The notes: generated from the sequence alone by a model not told the origin. A stretch of DNA of 64,000 nt from Candidatus Korarchaeum sp. (GCA_020833055.1 JAJHQZ010000002.1:130301-194300); one strand, 5' to 3'; positions 7,868 through 17,303 are shown, counted from the stretch's first letter. A program made the numbers and translations.

Positions 7868-9742
7868 GTGTTAGAGTTGGTCGTAAGGGAGAGCTTCCCA
7901 CTGCTCCCATCCTACGTCCCCCCATTAATGTATGCTATCTTAATTCCTATAGCTATAGTGTTTCTATATGGAATTTACAGAATAGTCTCTAAATTCGAGC
8001 TAATGAGGGCCCTGAGGTCCCTGAATCTCGACTCCTTATTGAAGGGAGCTAAGAGAGTATTGAGTCAGAGGAGAGTTATTGAAAGGGCTAAAGGATTTCC
8101 CCACCTCTTCCTCTTCTTTGGAACACTCATACTATTCTTAGGGACTTTGACAGTATTCCTAGAGACTGATATACTGAGGCACTTCGGTATATCCATACTC
8201 AAGGACGCGACGTACTTCGCCTTCGAGTTCATCATGGATCTATTCGGTTTGATCTTCATTCTCGGAATAATTTTACTATTCCCGACGAGGGAGAGTGAGG
8301 GGAAGCTCCTCCTCTCAGGTCTGCTCTACATAGGGCTCACTGGGTTCTTAATGGAGGCCATAAGGATCCATAACATACCGAATGAAGCATCTCCCTACTC
8401 CTTCATCGGGAATCTATTATCAAATTACGTCGGATCACTCACGGGAATCTATCAAGTCCTTTGGTGGAGTCACGCTATCTTAGCTTTCCTAATGATAGCC
8501 TACCTACCGTACAGCAACCTCCTCCACTCGCTCACGGCTATAGTAACGTGCTCCCTAGAGGGGGATGAACTAGAGTTCCCAAAGGAACCTTTCCTCCTCC
8601 AAGAGATCGAGGACCTGGAGAGTTTAAGAGTAGGATTTGAGGACCCGAAGGAACTACCTTGGCATGAGAAGTATAGGCTCTCTGCTTGCGTGAAATGTGG
8701 GAGATGCACTGACTCATGCCCATCTAATATCATAGGGAGACCGCTCTCACCGAAGGAAGTGGTGATAGGATTGAGGGCATCCATACTAGGGGCTGATTAC
8801 GAGCTTAGAGATGATGCCGTCTGGTCTTGCGTTGCCTGTGGTGCGTGCGCATCCTCATGCCCCAACTACGTGAGCCCCTTCAGTTTCCTGATGGAGAGGA
8901 GGCGTAAACTCGTTTTAGATGGGAAGATAGATAAGAAGATGGGTGAGTTAATTAACAGCCTCAGGAGGTATAAGAACTCCCTATCAGTCCCGCAGAGAGG
9001 GAGATTGAGTTGGCTGAGCAGCGATGAGGATCCAGATTACTACATCTGGGTGGGCTGTCAATACTCCTTCGATCCCGTGGGGAAGAAGGTTGTGAGCAGG
9101 CTCGTGGATCTCCTGAGGAGCGTTGGCTTGAGGATAGCGAATCTAGGGGAGCTGGAGACGTGCTGCGGTGAGCCAGTGAGGAGGCTAGGTGAGGAAGGGA
9201 TGTTCCAGGAATTCGCTTTATCGAATTCGGAGATATTCAAGGAGCTGGGTGTCAAGAGACTGCTCGTTCTATGTCCTCATGGTCTCACGGTCTTCAGAAA
9301 GGAATATCCTAGGATAGTAAAGGATTGGAATGTTGAAGTGATTTCGCATGTGGAGCTCCTCTCCGATCTAATTAATAAGGGTAAGCTTGAGGTTGAGAAG
9401 TTCGATGAGCTCACTTTCCACGATCCTTGCAACTTAGCTAGGTTCAATGGGATCATCGAGGAACCTAGATTCATCCTTAAGATGACGGGTGCGTTCAGGG
9501 AGATGAGGAGGAGGGGTAAGGATACATTCTGCTGCGGGGCTGGAGGAGCTAACTACTGGTATCAGACCGGTGAGAGCCTGATGGCTAAGGAGAGAGTTAA
9601 GGAGGCGAGGGAGTTAGCTAAGAGTATAGTTGTAGCGTGTCCTTTCTGCTACGCGATGCTGAACGATGCTATTAAGGGCTTGGGGATCGAGGATATGAGA
9701 GTGCTAGAGATCTCGGAGCTAGTCTCGTCCCAAAAATCTTAA
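7868..9742 (+). CDS. Membrane Fe-S oxidoreductase with cytochrome-b-like N-terminus and two CCG domains (FadF/HdrD-type)
   Basis: The order of parts is five or so transmembrane helices in residues 15-225 (NarI-gamma-like), two [4Fe-4S] motifs (CVKCGRCTDSCP near 275 and CVACGACASSCP near 320), and then two cysteine-rich CCG domains (ETCCGEP...LCPHG and HDPCN...CCGAGG...CPFCY). This architecture is that of membrane oxidoreductases that pass electrons from ETF or flavoproteins to the quinone pool (FadF-like), and it is related to HdrD/GlpC. The GTG start has an AGGAG motif 5 bases upstream. Its divergent neighbour is an FAD amine-oxidase-type protein, and a fused beta-oxidation enzyme lies at 48.0-49.9 kb. 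Either could supply electrons; that link is inference. Confidence 0.87.
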   Translation: MLELVVRESFPLLPSYVPPLMYAILIPIAIVFLYGIYRIVSKFELMRALRSLNLDSLLKGAKRVLSQRRVIERAKGFPHLFLFFGTLILFLGTLTVFLETDILRHFGISILKDATYFAFEFIMDLFGLIFILGIILLFPTRESEGKLLLSGLLYIGLTGFLMEAIRIHNIPNEASPYSFIGNLLSNYVGSLTGIYQVLWWSHAILAFLMIAYLPYSNLLHSLTAIVTCSLEGDELEFPKEPFLLQEIEDLESLRVGFEDPKELPWHEKYRLSACVKCGRCTDSCPSNIIGRPLSPKEVVIGLRASILGADYELRDDAVWSCVACGACASSCPNYVSPFSFLMERRRKLVLDGKIDKKMGELINSLRRYKNSLSVPQRGRLSWLSSDEDPDYYIWVGCQYSFDPVGKKVVSRLVDLLRSVGLRIANLGELETCCGEPVRRLGEEGMFQEFALSNSEIFKELGVKRLLVLCPHGLTVFRKEYPRIVKDWNVEVISHVELLSDLINKGKLEVEKFDELTFHDPCNLARFNGIIEEPRFILKMTGAFREMRRRGKDTFCCGAGGANYWYQTGESLMAKERVKEARELAKSIVVACPFCYAMLNDAIKGLGIEDMRVLEISELVSSQKS

Positions 9743-9901
9743 TTTCTCACTCCATCAATCTTTCTATTGAATGGATTCTCATCGTCGGAAGCTGATGGGA
9801 TCGAGGCCCCTCTTTTTCCCTTGAGCAGTCTTTTGAGTTCCAGAATTTGTATGCCGTATGGATTTTCATAGGTCCATCGTCCCTAGAGGTGCTCAGTCAC
9901 A

Positions 9902-9909
9902 CTTATATC
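9902..9909 (+). promoter_or_regulatory. TATA box of purA
   Basis: CTTATATC lies 31-38 bases before the purA ATG, within a 197-base gap after the Fe-S oxidoreductase gene. The gap also has a pyrimidine-rich CCCCTCTTTTTCCC run near 9806-9821 that could end the upstream transcript. Confidence 0.5.
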
Positions 9910-9939
9910 TTTATCTAACTCCTAGCTCGCGTAATCGCG

Positions 9940-11274
9940 ATGCCCGCAATAGTCGTCGTTGGGATGCAGTTCGGAGATGAGAGCAAAGGAGCCGTTGTGG
10001 ACTTTCTAGCGGAATGGGCGGATCTAGTAGTGAGGTACAACGGTGGAAGTAATGCCGGCCATACTGTAGTAGTTGGGGGGAGGAAGTACAAGTTTCACTT
10101 AGTCCCTTCGGGCGCTCTCAGAGGGAAGAAGTGCGTTATAGGTGCGGGAGTTGCTTTCGATCCTGAAGTATTCATGGAGGAGATAAATGGGCTCAGGAAG
10201 GAGGGGAGGGATATCGATCTGATAGTATCCATGAAGGCAACGCTCCTCCTACCTTATCACAAGGAGTTAGATGCAGCTACAGCTGGAGAATCCCTCGGAA
10301 CTACGAGGAGGGGAATAGGGCCCGCATATCAGGACAAGATGGCCAGGATATCCGGGCTCAAAGTGAGGGACCTCTTCTCCGAGGATTTCCCTGAGAAGTT
10401 GAGGAGAGTTGTGAAAGTGAAGGAAGCTGAGTTGAGGAACGCAGGGGTATTGAAGGGGGATATAGATGATTACTTGAGTGAGATCCTCAGGAAAGCTGAG
10501 ACTTGGAGGGAATTCCTCAGGCCTTTCTTAGGCGAGGATCACATAGAGGTCAACGAAGCTATAGCTATGGGGAAGCTAGTGATATTCGAGGGGGCCCAGG
10601 GGACCATGCTAGATGTGGATCACGGTACTTACCCTTACGTCACTTCATCTAACACAATAGCTGGAGGGGCTTGCACGGGAGTTGGGGTGAGTCCCCTCTC
10701 AATAGATGCAGTGTTAGGGGTCTCTAAAGCTTATACATCTAGAGTAGGGGCTGGACCCTTCCCAACTGAGCTCTTCGGACCTGAAGCTGATCTGATAAGG
10801 GAGAGGGGCCATGAGTATGGGACTACGACTGGGAGGCCCAGGAGAGTGGGATGGCTGGATCTCCCCATGCTCAGATACTCGACTCTGATAAATGGGATTG
10901 GATACGTAGCTATTAGGAAATTAGATGTCCTCTCTGGCTTGGGTAAGCTTAAGGTAGCTGTAGCATATGAGATAGATGGGGAGGAGTTCAAAATAGCTCC
11001 CCCTTACGTCGATGAGTTGCAGAGAGCGAAGCCTGTATATGAGGAATTGGAGGGATGGAAGGAACTTGATTGGAGATCTGTAGTTAAAGAAGGGTGGGAG
11101 AGGATTCCTGAGGAAATGAAAGCTTACATAGAGTTCATTGAGAGGGAATTGAATGTTAAAATTGTGATGATAGGATTAGGGCCTGAGAGGGAGATGACTG
11201 TAGTGAGACCCGCATTGAGGGAGTTATTGCAACCGATAGCCGGACTTCACCGCGGGGGATCAAAGGTTATATAG
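9940..11274 (+). CDS. purA: Adenylosuccinate synthetase
   Basis: Joins IMP and aspartate using GTP to give adenylosuccinate, the first committed step to AMP. The N-terminal P-loop-like segment QFGDESKG (bacterial form QWGDEGKG) is at residues 10-17. The NAGHTV histidine segment and the GTTTGRPRR-x-GWLD IMP/aspartate-binding loop are present. At 444 residues this is the long form of the enzyme; from memory, several archaeal enzymes are nearer 340 residues. It reads toward the pyrimidine operon, with only 50 bases before it, so purine and pyrimidine genes may share transcription. Confidence 0.95.
   Translation: MPAIVVVGMQFGDESKGAVVDFLAEWADLVVRYNGGSNAGHTVVVGGRKYKFHLVPSGALRGKKCVIGAGVAFDPEVFMEEINGLRKEGRDIDLIVSMKATLLLPYHKELDAATAGESLGTTRRGIGPAYQDKMARISGLKVRDLFSEDFPEKLRRVVKVKEAELRNAGVLKGDIDDYLSEILRKAETWREFLRPFLGEDHIEVNEAIAMGKLVIFEGAQGTMLDVDHGTYPYVTSSNTIAGGACTGVGVSPLSIDAVLGVSKAYTSRVGAGPFPTELFGPEADLIRERGHEYGTTTGRPRRVGWLDLPMLRYSTLINGIGYVAIRKLDVLSGLGKLKVAVAYEIDGEEFKIAPPYVDELQRAKPVYEELEGWKELDWRSVVKEGWERIPEEMKAYIEFIERELNVKIVMIGLGPEREMTVVRPALRELLQPIAGLHRGGSKVI
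11267..11274 (+). promoter_or_regulatory. TATA-like box before the pyr operon
   Basis: TTATATAG overlaps the purA stop codon. If used, transcription would begin near 11297, about 30 bases before the ATG at 11327. It supports a pyrF start upstream of the TTG at 11394. Confidence 0.4.
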
Positions 11275-11326
11275 TAGATAGAGGGCCTTATGGAAGGGTT
11301 CCGATAGGTAGCAAGCTCTCCTCTAG

Positions 11327-11972
11327 ATGCTCTTCCCTCGATTCCAGGCTCATCATAGCGCTGGACTTCCCACCCAGGGATGTCAGGGGGATATTGAGCG
11401 AGCTTCACGACTTAGCAGTCGGGGTGAAAGTCGGCTTCCCAATAACTCTCTCCTTAGGGTTCGATGGGATAAGGGAACTCATGAGGGATTTCCCGGATTA
11501 CTACTGGATCGCTGATTACAAGCTCGCTGATATACCCGAGGTCGTCCAGTACGTCCTCAAGGGATTGGAGCAGGAGGGCTTCGATGCCTCGATAATACAC
11601 CTCTTCACGGGCCATAGGAGGTACGATGTCGGGATGGAATTGATAGGAGTCGTAGCTATGAGCCACCCGGAGGCGAAGTTCTTCAGGGGGAATTTCGAGA
11701 AGTTGTTGGATGAAGCTGAGCTCTTAGGCGTTGATGGGATAGTAGTAGGTGCTACTAGACCTGAGATGATAAGAGAAGCTAGGAGGAGGCTCCCAAACGT
11801 GAGGATATTCTCCCCCGGAGTGGGGGCTCAGGGGGCTGAACCAGGTTCAGCTATAGCTGCTGGAGCGGACTTCGAGATAGTGGGGAGGAGCATCCTGGGG
11901 AGCGAGAACCCGAGGCTGGAAGCTATGAGAGTTGTCGAAGCTCAGAGAGGTGTAATCCATGGACGCTCATGA
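11327..11972 (+). CDS. pyrF: Orotidine 5'-phosphate decarboxylase, start or frame uncertain
   Basis: Decarboxylates OMP to UMP, the last step of UMP synthesis. The clear OMPDC frame runs to 11972 and contains the catalytic K...DxKxxD set (KVGFP, then ADYKLADIP) and a C-terminal phosphate-binding region (SPGVGAQGAEPG...VGRSI). In that frame the first ATG, GTG or TTG is the TTG at 11394, which would remove the first strand. Yet the codons just upstream (about 11346-11393) read RLIIALDFPPRDVRGI, a typical OMPDC first strand with its ribose-binding Asp. The nearest ATG, 11327, is one base out of frame. Removing one C from the CCC at 11335-11337 would join it to this frame as MLFLDSRLIIALDF. The span given is therefore not a multiple of three. 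Non-standard initiation is the alternative. It overlaps pyrE by 14 bases. Confidence 0.85.
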
Positions 11973-12543
11973 GTTAGGGAAGATCCTCATCTCGAGGGGT
12001 ATGCTTAAGTTCGGGGAGTTCACGCTCACATCCGGTAAGAGGAGCAATATATACGTTGATCTGAGGCCTCTCCCATCTTTCCCAGAGGAATTCATGAGAA
12101 TAGCTACGGAGATGTCAAAGAGAATGAACGGAGATTTCGGTATATGCGGGGTCGCTGTAGGCGGGCTTCCACTAGCGACAGCTGTTGCGATCATATCCAG
12201 AAGGCCTCTGATATACGTGAGAAAGGAGAAGAAGGAGCATGGGACTGAGAGCCTCTTAGAAGGATTCTTGAACATGAGGAGCTACGTCATAATAGATGAT
12301 GTAGCCACGACGGGAGGCTCGATACTTAACGCCGCGAGGATCGTTAGGAGCTATGGATCCGATGTCAAGGAAGCTTGGGTAGTGGTAGATAGGATGCAGG
12401 GAGCAGCTGAGAGCCTGAAGGAAGAGGGTATAGAATTGAAGAGCCTCGCGACCCTCCCTAACATAGTGAAGCTTGTTCTGGATTCCCTCCCGGAGAGGGA
12501 GAGGTCTTACGCTCTTAAATACTTAGGGGAGGTGGGAGTATGA
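11959..12543 (+). CDS. pyrE: Orotate phosphoribosyltransferase
   Basis: Transfers the phosphoribosyl group of PRPP to orotate to give OMP. The PRPP-binding motif VIIDDVATTGGSI lies near residues 110-122, and the FTLTSGKRSNIYVDLR N-terminal segment is typical of OPRTs. At 194 residues it is the normal archaeal length. It overlaps pyrF by 14 bases and pyrB by 4 (ATGA), indicating a tightly coupled pyrF-E-B-I-K-C operon. Confidence 0.95.
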   Translation: MDAHELGKILISRGMLKFGEFTLTSGKRSNIYVDLRPLPSFPEEFMRIATEMSKRMNGDFGICGVAVGGLPLATAVAIISRRPLIYVRKEKKEHGTESLLEGFLNMRSYVIIDDVATTGGSILNAARIVRSYGSDVKEAWVVVDRMQGAAESLKEEGIELKSLATLPNIVKLVLDSLPERERSYALKYLGEVGV

Positions 12544-13430
12544 GTCTGAGGGGTAAGGATATAATCTCAATTTCGGATATGAAGAGAAGCGATCTAGAGA
12601 GGATCTTCAGGGTTGCTTCATCTAAATTCCAGGGGGATGAGCTCAAGGGGAAGATAATAGCGATGGCTTTCTTCGAGCCGAGCACTAGGACTAGATTCAG
12701 TTTCGAGACAGCTACCTTGAGATTGGGTGGTAATTATATAAGTTTCGAATCAGCCCACTCAACATCACTAGCTAAAGGTGAGAGCTTCTCAGATACCATA
12801 AGGATGCTGGATTCTTACGCTGATGGTATAGTCGTTAGGCATAGCTTGGAGGGGGCAGCTAAACTCGCAGCAGAGCTAGCTGAAGCCCCCGTCATAAATG
12901 CTGGGGATGGGACGAAGAACCATCCGACTCAGGCTATGATAGATCTCTACACGATATGGAAGGAGAGAGGCAATTTGGACAACTTAACTTACGGTGTGCT
13001 GGGAGATTTAAGGTATGGGAGGGCTGCCGCTAGTTTTCTAAAAGCTCTCAACCTTTATTCCCCCAGAAAAGTTTATCTAATATGCCCAGAAGGATTAAAA
13101 CCTAAACAGGAACTTCTGGACTCCCTTAAGATGCCATGGGAGTTCTCAGATCTGAAAGATGCTCTACCTGAGCTCGATGTCCTATACGTAACTAGGGTCC
13201 AGAAGGAGAGGTTCCCGGATCCCTCGGAGTACGAGAGAGTCAAGGGCAGCTATAAGGTGGATTCATCTATCCTCAAGGATGCTAAGGAGGGGCTCATGAT
13301 ACTCCATCCTCTCCCCAGGGTCGATGAGATCTCCTTGGACGTGGATTCCACTCCTTACGCTTATTACTTCAAGCAAGCAGCTAACGGAGTTCCCGTGAGG
13401 ATGGCACTATTATCGGAGGTGATACCATGA
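12540..13430 (+). CDS. pyrB: Aspartate carbamoyltransferase catalytic chain
   Basis: Condenses carbamoyl phosphate with aspartate, the committed step of pyrimidine synthesis. The carbamoyl-phosphate site STRTR is at about residues 45-49 ([12 protein letters not shown]), HPTQ is near residue 130, and the HPLPR aspartate-site loop is near residue 262. Length of 296 residues is slightly short but complete. ATGA overlaps link it to pyrE and pyrI. The adjacent regulatory chain implies an allosteric holoenzyme of PyrB trimers and PyrI dimers. Confidence 0.96.
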   Translation: MSLRGKDIISISDMKRSDLERIFRVASSKFQGDELKGKIIAMAFFEPSTRTRFSFETATLRLGGNYISFESAHSTSLAKGESFSDTIRMLDSYADGIVVRHSLEGAAKLAAELAEAPVINAGDGTKNHPTQAMIDLYTIWKERGNLDNLTYGVLGDLRYGRAAASFLKALNLYSPRKVYLICPEGLKPKQELLDSLKMPWEFSDLKDALPELDVLYVTRVQKERFPDPSEYERVKGSYKVDSSILKDAKEGLMILHPLPRVDEISLDVDSTPYAYYFKQAANGVPVRMALLSEVIP

Positions 13431-13900
13431 AGGAAGAGCTAGTAGTGAGGAGGATATCTGACGGAACTGTCATAGATCATATACCGGCTGGGAGAGCTCT
13501 GAGGGTACTCAAGCTCTTAGGGATAACTGGGGAAAGGGATGGTGTCGTGGCTCTCGTGATGAACGTTCCCAGCAAGAAGTTGGGTAAGAAGGACATAGTT
13601 AAGATAGAGGGAAGGGAGCTAAGTAAGGAGGAGGTTGATAAGATATCCTTGATAGCACCATCGGCTACTATAAACATAATCAGGAACTTCGAAGTAGCTT
13701 CAAAGAGGAGGGTCGAGCTCCCGAGGAGAGTCGTAGGGATATTGAGGTGCTTAAACCCTAATTGCGTCACTAACGCCCCTAGGGAGGCAGTCAAACCATC
13801 ATTCACACTCCTATCCGAGAGCCCTCTGAGGATGGTCTGTGAGTACTGCGGGGAGTATTTGAGAGAGGAGGATATAATTGAACAGCTATCAAGCGTATAG
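13427..13900 (+). CDS. pyrI: Aspartate carbamoyltransferase regulatory chain
   Basis: Binds nucleotide effectors and couples them to PyrB. The N-terminal allosteric domain starts [19 protein letters not shown]. The C-terminal zinc domain has the four expected cysteines (CLNPNC with four residues between, then CEYC). At 157 residues it has the normal length. It overlaps pyrB by 4 bases and is followed by pyrK 4 bases after the stop. Confidence 0.95.
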   Translation: MKEELVVRRISDGTVIDHIPAGRALRVLKLLGITGERDGVVALVMNVPSKKLGKKDIVKIEGRELSKEEVDKISLIAPSATINIIRNFEVASKRRVELPRRVVGILRCLNPNCVTNAPREAVKPSFTLLSESPLRMVCEYCGEYLREEDIIEQLSSV

Positions 13901-13904
13901 AGTA

Positions 13905-14696
13905 ATGAAGATAATTGAGAGTGAGAGGATAAGTGAGAAAGTTAAGAAGATAGTCCTGGAAGGGAACCTCGGATCTTCCCCCGGCCAGTACGCGATGATC
14001 TGGGTCCCTAAAGTGGGCGAGATACCCATAAGCATAGCTAGGGAGCCTAAGGGTGAGACTTGGATTTTAGTGGCTAAAGTGGGTAAGGTGAGCTCAGCTA
14101 TTCACTCCCTAAGGATCGGAGAGGAGCTATGGGTCAGAGGGCCATATGGGAGGGGTTTCAGCCTCAGGAGTGGGAAATGCTGCCTCATAGGGGGAGGCTA
14201 CGGTATAGCTCCCCTCATATCACTATCTGAGAGGCTCAGGGAGAGGGGCAATGCTAAGGTGAGGTTTTATGCAGGCTTCAAGAGGAGGGAAGAAGTAATT
14301 CTCGAGGACTTACTCAGTTCTATTTCCGATGAGCTCATAATAACTACTGAGGATGGATCATATGGGCTAAAGGGGAGAGTAGTTGAGCTAGTCGATTTCG
14401 ATTGGCCTGAAGCGATATACTCGGCCGGCCCCGAGGCTATGCTAGTCGAGGTAGTGAGGGAGGCCCTCAAGAGGAGTATATACGCTGAGGTCTCGATGGA
14501 GAGGCTGATAAGGTGCTCTATTGGGATCTGTGGATCCTGCTCTCTTGATCCACTTGGCCTCCTAGTCTGCAGAGACGGGCCTGTCTTCGATGCGAGTACC
14601 CTCAGCATGACGGAGGACTTCGGGAGATACTGGAGGGGTTTCGATGGGAGGAAGCTCCAGATAGGAGGTGAATCTATTGGCATGCTTCTGCGGTAA
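13905..14696 (+). CDS. pyrK: Dihydroorotate dehydrogenase electron-transfer subunit (PyrK-like ferredoxin reductase)
   Basis: PyrK passes electrons between NAD(H) and the dihydroorotate dehydrogenase PyrD through FAD and a [2Fe-2S] cluster. The protein shows an N-terminal FAD-binding barrel (PISIAR, VGKVSSAIHSL), the GGGYGIAPLISL NAD-binding loop, and C-terminal cluster cysteines CSIGICGSC...C. I prefer the ATG at 13905, four bases after the pyrI stop; a TTG at 13878 would add nine residues and overlap pyrI. No pyrD lies in this operon or window, so its partner must be encoded elsewhere or the electron path differs. The C-terminal end overlaps pyrC. Confidence 0.85.
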   Translation: MKIIESERISEKVKKIVLEGNLGSSPGQYAMIWVPKVGEIPISIAREPKGETWILVAKVGKVSSAIHSLRIGEELWVRGPYGRGFSLRSGKCCLIGGGYGIAPLISLSERLRERGNAKVRFYAGFKRREEVILEDLLSSISDELIITTEDGSYGLKGRVVELVDFDWPEAIYSAGPEAMLVEVVREALKRSIYAEVSMERLIRCSIGICGSCSLDPLGLLVCRDGPVFDASTLSMTEDFGRYWRGFDGRKLQIGGESIGMLLR

Positions 14697-15897
14697 GCTC
14701 ATGCTCCCTTGGGGCTTGATAGATGGATGCATTGAGGTGATAGGGGATAGGATAAGCTCTATCTCAATAGGGATGAGGGGGTGCGAGGAAGCCGACTTGA
14801 TACTGCCCGGTATGATCGACTTGCACGTGCACATGAGAGGGCTCTATCAGAGGCATAAGGGGGACTGGAGATCTGAATCATTGGCTGCTTTGAGCGGGGG
14901 AGTTACTGTCGTAGCTGATATGCCCAACAACGTTCCGAAGATAGATAGCAGGGAGAGGCTCGATATGAAAACAGAGGAGGCTAAGAGAGAGAGTTACGTA
15001 GACTTCCTCCTCTATACATCATTCCCATATTTGGATGAGAGGAGTTACGTTATAGGCATCAAAATCTACCCTGAGGATATGTATGAAGACCTCAATCCCG
15101 TTTTCAAGAGGGCTTCCGAGATGGGGAAGGAGGTAGTAGTTCATGCAGAGGATCCTCTGATCCTAAAGGAAGCTGAGAAGGTTTTCGATGTTAAGGAGCA
15201 TAATAAGGCGAGACCCGAGCTCGCTGAGAAAATAGCTGTGGATAGAGTTATCTCGCTAGCCCGTAGGCATGGGACCAAGCTCAGGATAGCCCATTCCACA
15301 CTCCCCTATACTTTAGCGGCAGTGAGCGAAGCAAAAGCAGAGGGGATGGAGGTGAAAGCTGAGGTAACGCCGCATCACCTCCTCTACAGCCCATCGGACG
15401 CTGATTCTCTGGGGAGCCTCTTCAAAGTGAATCCCCCCATAAGGGGTACGGGTGAGAAGCTCTTAGGGATGGTTAGAGCCGGATTCGCAGATTTCTTAGT
15501 GACAGATCATGCCCCTCACAGCCCTGAGGAGAAGTCCAAGGGGTATGAGGAGATGCCATCAGGCATTCCATGGTTGGATGCCCTCACTCCATTCTTAGTG
15601 CAATGCGTTGAGGAGGGGAAGCTCCCCTATAGGATACTATCTATGTACAGCGCGGACCCGGCTCTGCACCTGGGCTTGAGCAGGGGCTCATTGATACCCG
15701 GTAATTTAGCGGACCTCGTCATACTCAAGAGGGAGAGGTGGACCCTCAGGAAGGAGGAGCTCCACACGAAGGCGAGGGCCAGCCCTATAGAGGGGAAGGA
15801 GTTGAAGTGGAAAGTTAGCAAGGTATTCATCAGAGGAGAGCTTGCGTTTCACGATGGTCCCGTGGTCTCTGAGGGCTTCGGTGTACCCGCTCTCTGA
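14677..15897 (+). CDS. pyrC: Dihydroorotase
   Basis: Cyclises carbamoyl aspartate to dihydroorotate. The amidohydrolase metal motif DLHVHMRG, the DMPNN segment, the metal histidines in HAED and IAHST, and the TDHAPH catalytic segment are all present. A GGAGGTG Shine-Dalgarno motif at 14663-14669 sits 7 bases before the TTG at 14677, so I favour that start. The GTG at 14668 lies inside the ribosome-binding motif. The gene overlaps pyrK by 20 bases at its start and, tail to tail, the end of pyk by 49 bases; the overlapped C-terminal residues are outside the conserved core. Confidence 0.94.
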   Translation: MACFCGKLMLPWGLIDGCIEVIGDRISSISIGMRGCEEADLILPGMIDLHVHMRGLYQRHKGDWRSESLAALSGGVTVVADMPNNVPKIDSRERLDMKTEEAKRESYVDFLLYTSFPYLDERSYVIGIKIYPEDMYEDLNPVFKRASEMGKEVVVHAEDPLILKEAEKVFDVKEHNKARPELAEKIAVDRVISLARRHGTKLRIAHSTLPYTLAAVSEAKAEGMEVKAEVTPHHLLYSPSDADSLGSLFKVNPPIRGTGEKLLGMVRAGFADFLVTDHAPHSPEEKSKGYEEMPSGIPWLDALTPFLVQCVEEGKLPYRILSMYSADPALHLGLSRGSLIPGNLADLVILKRERWTLRKEELHTKARASPIEGKELKWKVSKVFIRGELAFHDGPVVSEGFGVPAL

Positions 15898-17282
15898 AGT
15901 TCCCTCACACTCAATATCCTGAGGGTGTTCGTCTTCGCCTCACCGTGAGGGTGGCCGTAAGTCACTACGATGCGATCTTCCTCCGATAATATGCCCCTAT
16001 CCATGCAGTAGCTCAGCGCGTAGCTCAGGGCCTCATCTAAATCTCCGGTCACATCTATCGTCTCAACGCCCCATGTGAGTGTGAGGAGCTGGCTCGTTCT
16101 CTTGTTGCTGCTAAGCGCTATTATCCTAGCTTTAGGCCTGTGTCTAGCGACGTGCCTCGCTGTATAACCTGAGTAAGTGAAGCAGAATATTACAGGACAT
16201 TTGAGGATCTCTGAAGCCTCTACAGCAGCCTTACCGATGAAAGAAGGTATCGTATCTATCGGGAAATCTAGCCTGCTCTCCAGAGAACTCTCAGCCATCT
16301 CAGCTATTATCCTCATCCATCTAACGCTGAGCACGGGGTACTTCCCTATAGCTGTCTCGGCTGACAGCATTATGGCATCGCTCCCATCAAGTATCGCATT
16401 GTAGACGTCAGTGACCTCAGCTCTGGTCGGTATGGGGCTTTGAGTCATGGATTCAAGCATCTCAGTCGCCGTTATCACGGGCTTAGCGTTCTGATTGGCG
16501 AGTCTTATCAATTTTTTCTGTATCTTCGGGACCTCCTGAAGTGGTAATTCGACGCCGAGATCCCCTCTAGCTACCATAATTCCATAGGATACGTCCAGTA
16601 TTTCCCTTATCCTCTCAACAGCTTCCTTGGTCTCTATCTTAGATATTATGGCCGGAGGATCGTCTGAGATAGATCTCATGAATTCCATCGCCTCTATAAC
16701 ATCTTCAGCTGATTTGACGAAGGATAGGGCTATGAAGTCAACTCCCTTGCTTATTGATGCCTTTATAGCCTCCTTATCCTCCTCAGTCAGGCCTCTGAGT
16801 TCGAAAGGTTTTGATGCGTGCACTGATCTCTTATCCCTGACGAGACCCCCCTGGATTACTTCGCACTTGAGTAGCTCTCCATTTACTTCCCTCACCCTGA
16901 GCCTTATCCTCCCCTCATCTATGTAGAGCTCATCATCCGGCTCCAGACCCCTTAAAACGCTCGATGGCTTTATCTTTATCTCTCCAATCCCCTCCTTACC
17001 ACTCACAGTGACTAGATCACCGTCCTCTATCTTGAGCTCCTTCCTGCCCATGTGCGTCCTTACCTCGGGCCCCTGAAGGTCGGACATGAGGCCCACTCTG
17101 ATCCCCAGCTCATAGGAAGCCCTTCTTATCATCTCTATTTGCTCTATCTTCTCTTCTATAGTCCCATGGGAGAAGTTCAGCCTGGCTATGCTCATCCCCT
17201 CAGCTATCATGCCCTTCAGTACTTCTATTTGGGATGAGGAAGGTCCTATAGTCGCTATTATCTTCGTTTTCTGCATGGTCAT
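15849..17282 (-). CDS. pyk: Pyruvate kinase
   Basis: Converts PEP and ADP to pyruvate and ATP at the end of glycolysis. The family start TKIIATIGPSS, the ARLNFSHG segment, the metal and substrate motif ISKIETKEAVERI, MVARGDLGVE, and TATEMLESM are all visible. The ORF extends to 17324, but the extra 14 residues look non-coding, and a TATA-like AACTTTTAG at about 17304-17312 sits about 26 bp before the ATG at 17282, which I take as a leaderless start (17276 is the alternative). A ~20-residue C-terminal tail overlaps the end of pyrC on the other strand. Confidence 0.95.
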   Translation of the reverse strand: MTMQKTKIIATIGPSSSQIEVLKGMIAEGMSIARLNFSHGTIEEKIEQIEMIRRASYELGIRVGLMSDLQGPEVRTHMGRKELKIEDGDLVTVSGKEGIGEIKIKPSSVLRGLEPDDELYIDEGRIRLRVREVNGELLKCEVIQGGLVRDKRSVHASKPFELRGLTEEDKEAIKASISKGVDFIALSFVKSAEDVIEAMEFMRSISDDPPAIISKIETKEAVERIREILDVSYGIMVARGDLGVELPLQEVPKIQKKLIRLANQNAKPVITATEMLESMTQSPIPTRAEVTDVYNAILDGSDAIMLSAETAIGKYPVLSVRWMRIIAEMAESSLESRLDFPIDTIPSFIGKAAVEASEILKCPVIFCFTYSGYTARHVARHRPKARIIALSSNKRTSQLLTLTWGVETIDVTGDLDEALSYALSYCMDRGILSEEDRIVVTYGHPHGEAKTNTLRILSVRELQRAGTPKPSETTGPS

Positions 17283-17303
17283 CGGGCTGATGATACAGTA
17301 AGG

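Noticed and set aside
11327-11515. 62-codon ORF in the frame of the ATG at 11327
   Set aside because: It is out of frame with the OMPDC sequence, and its residues show no similarity to any domain; it matters only as a possible original pyrF start.
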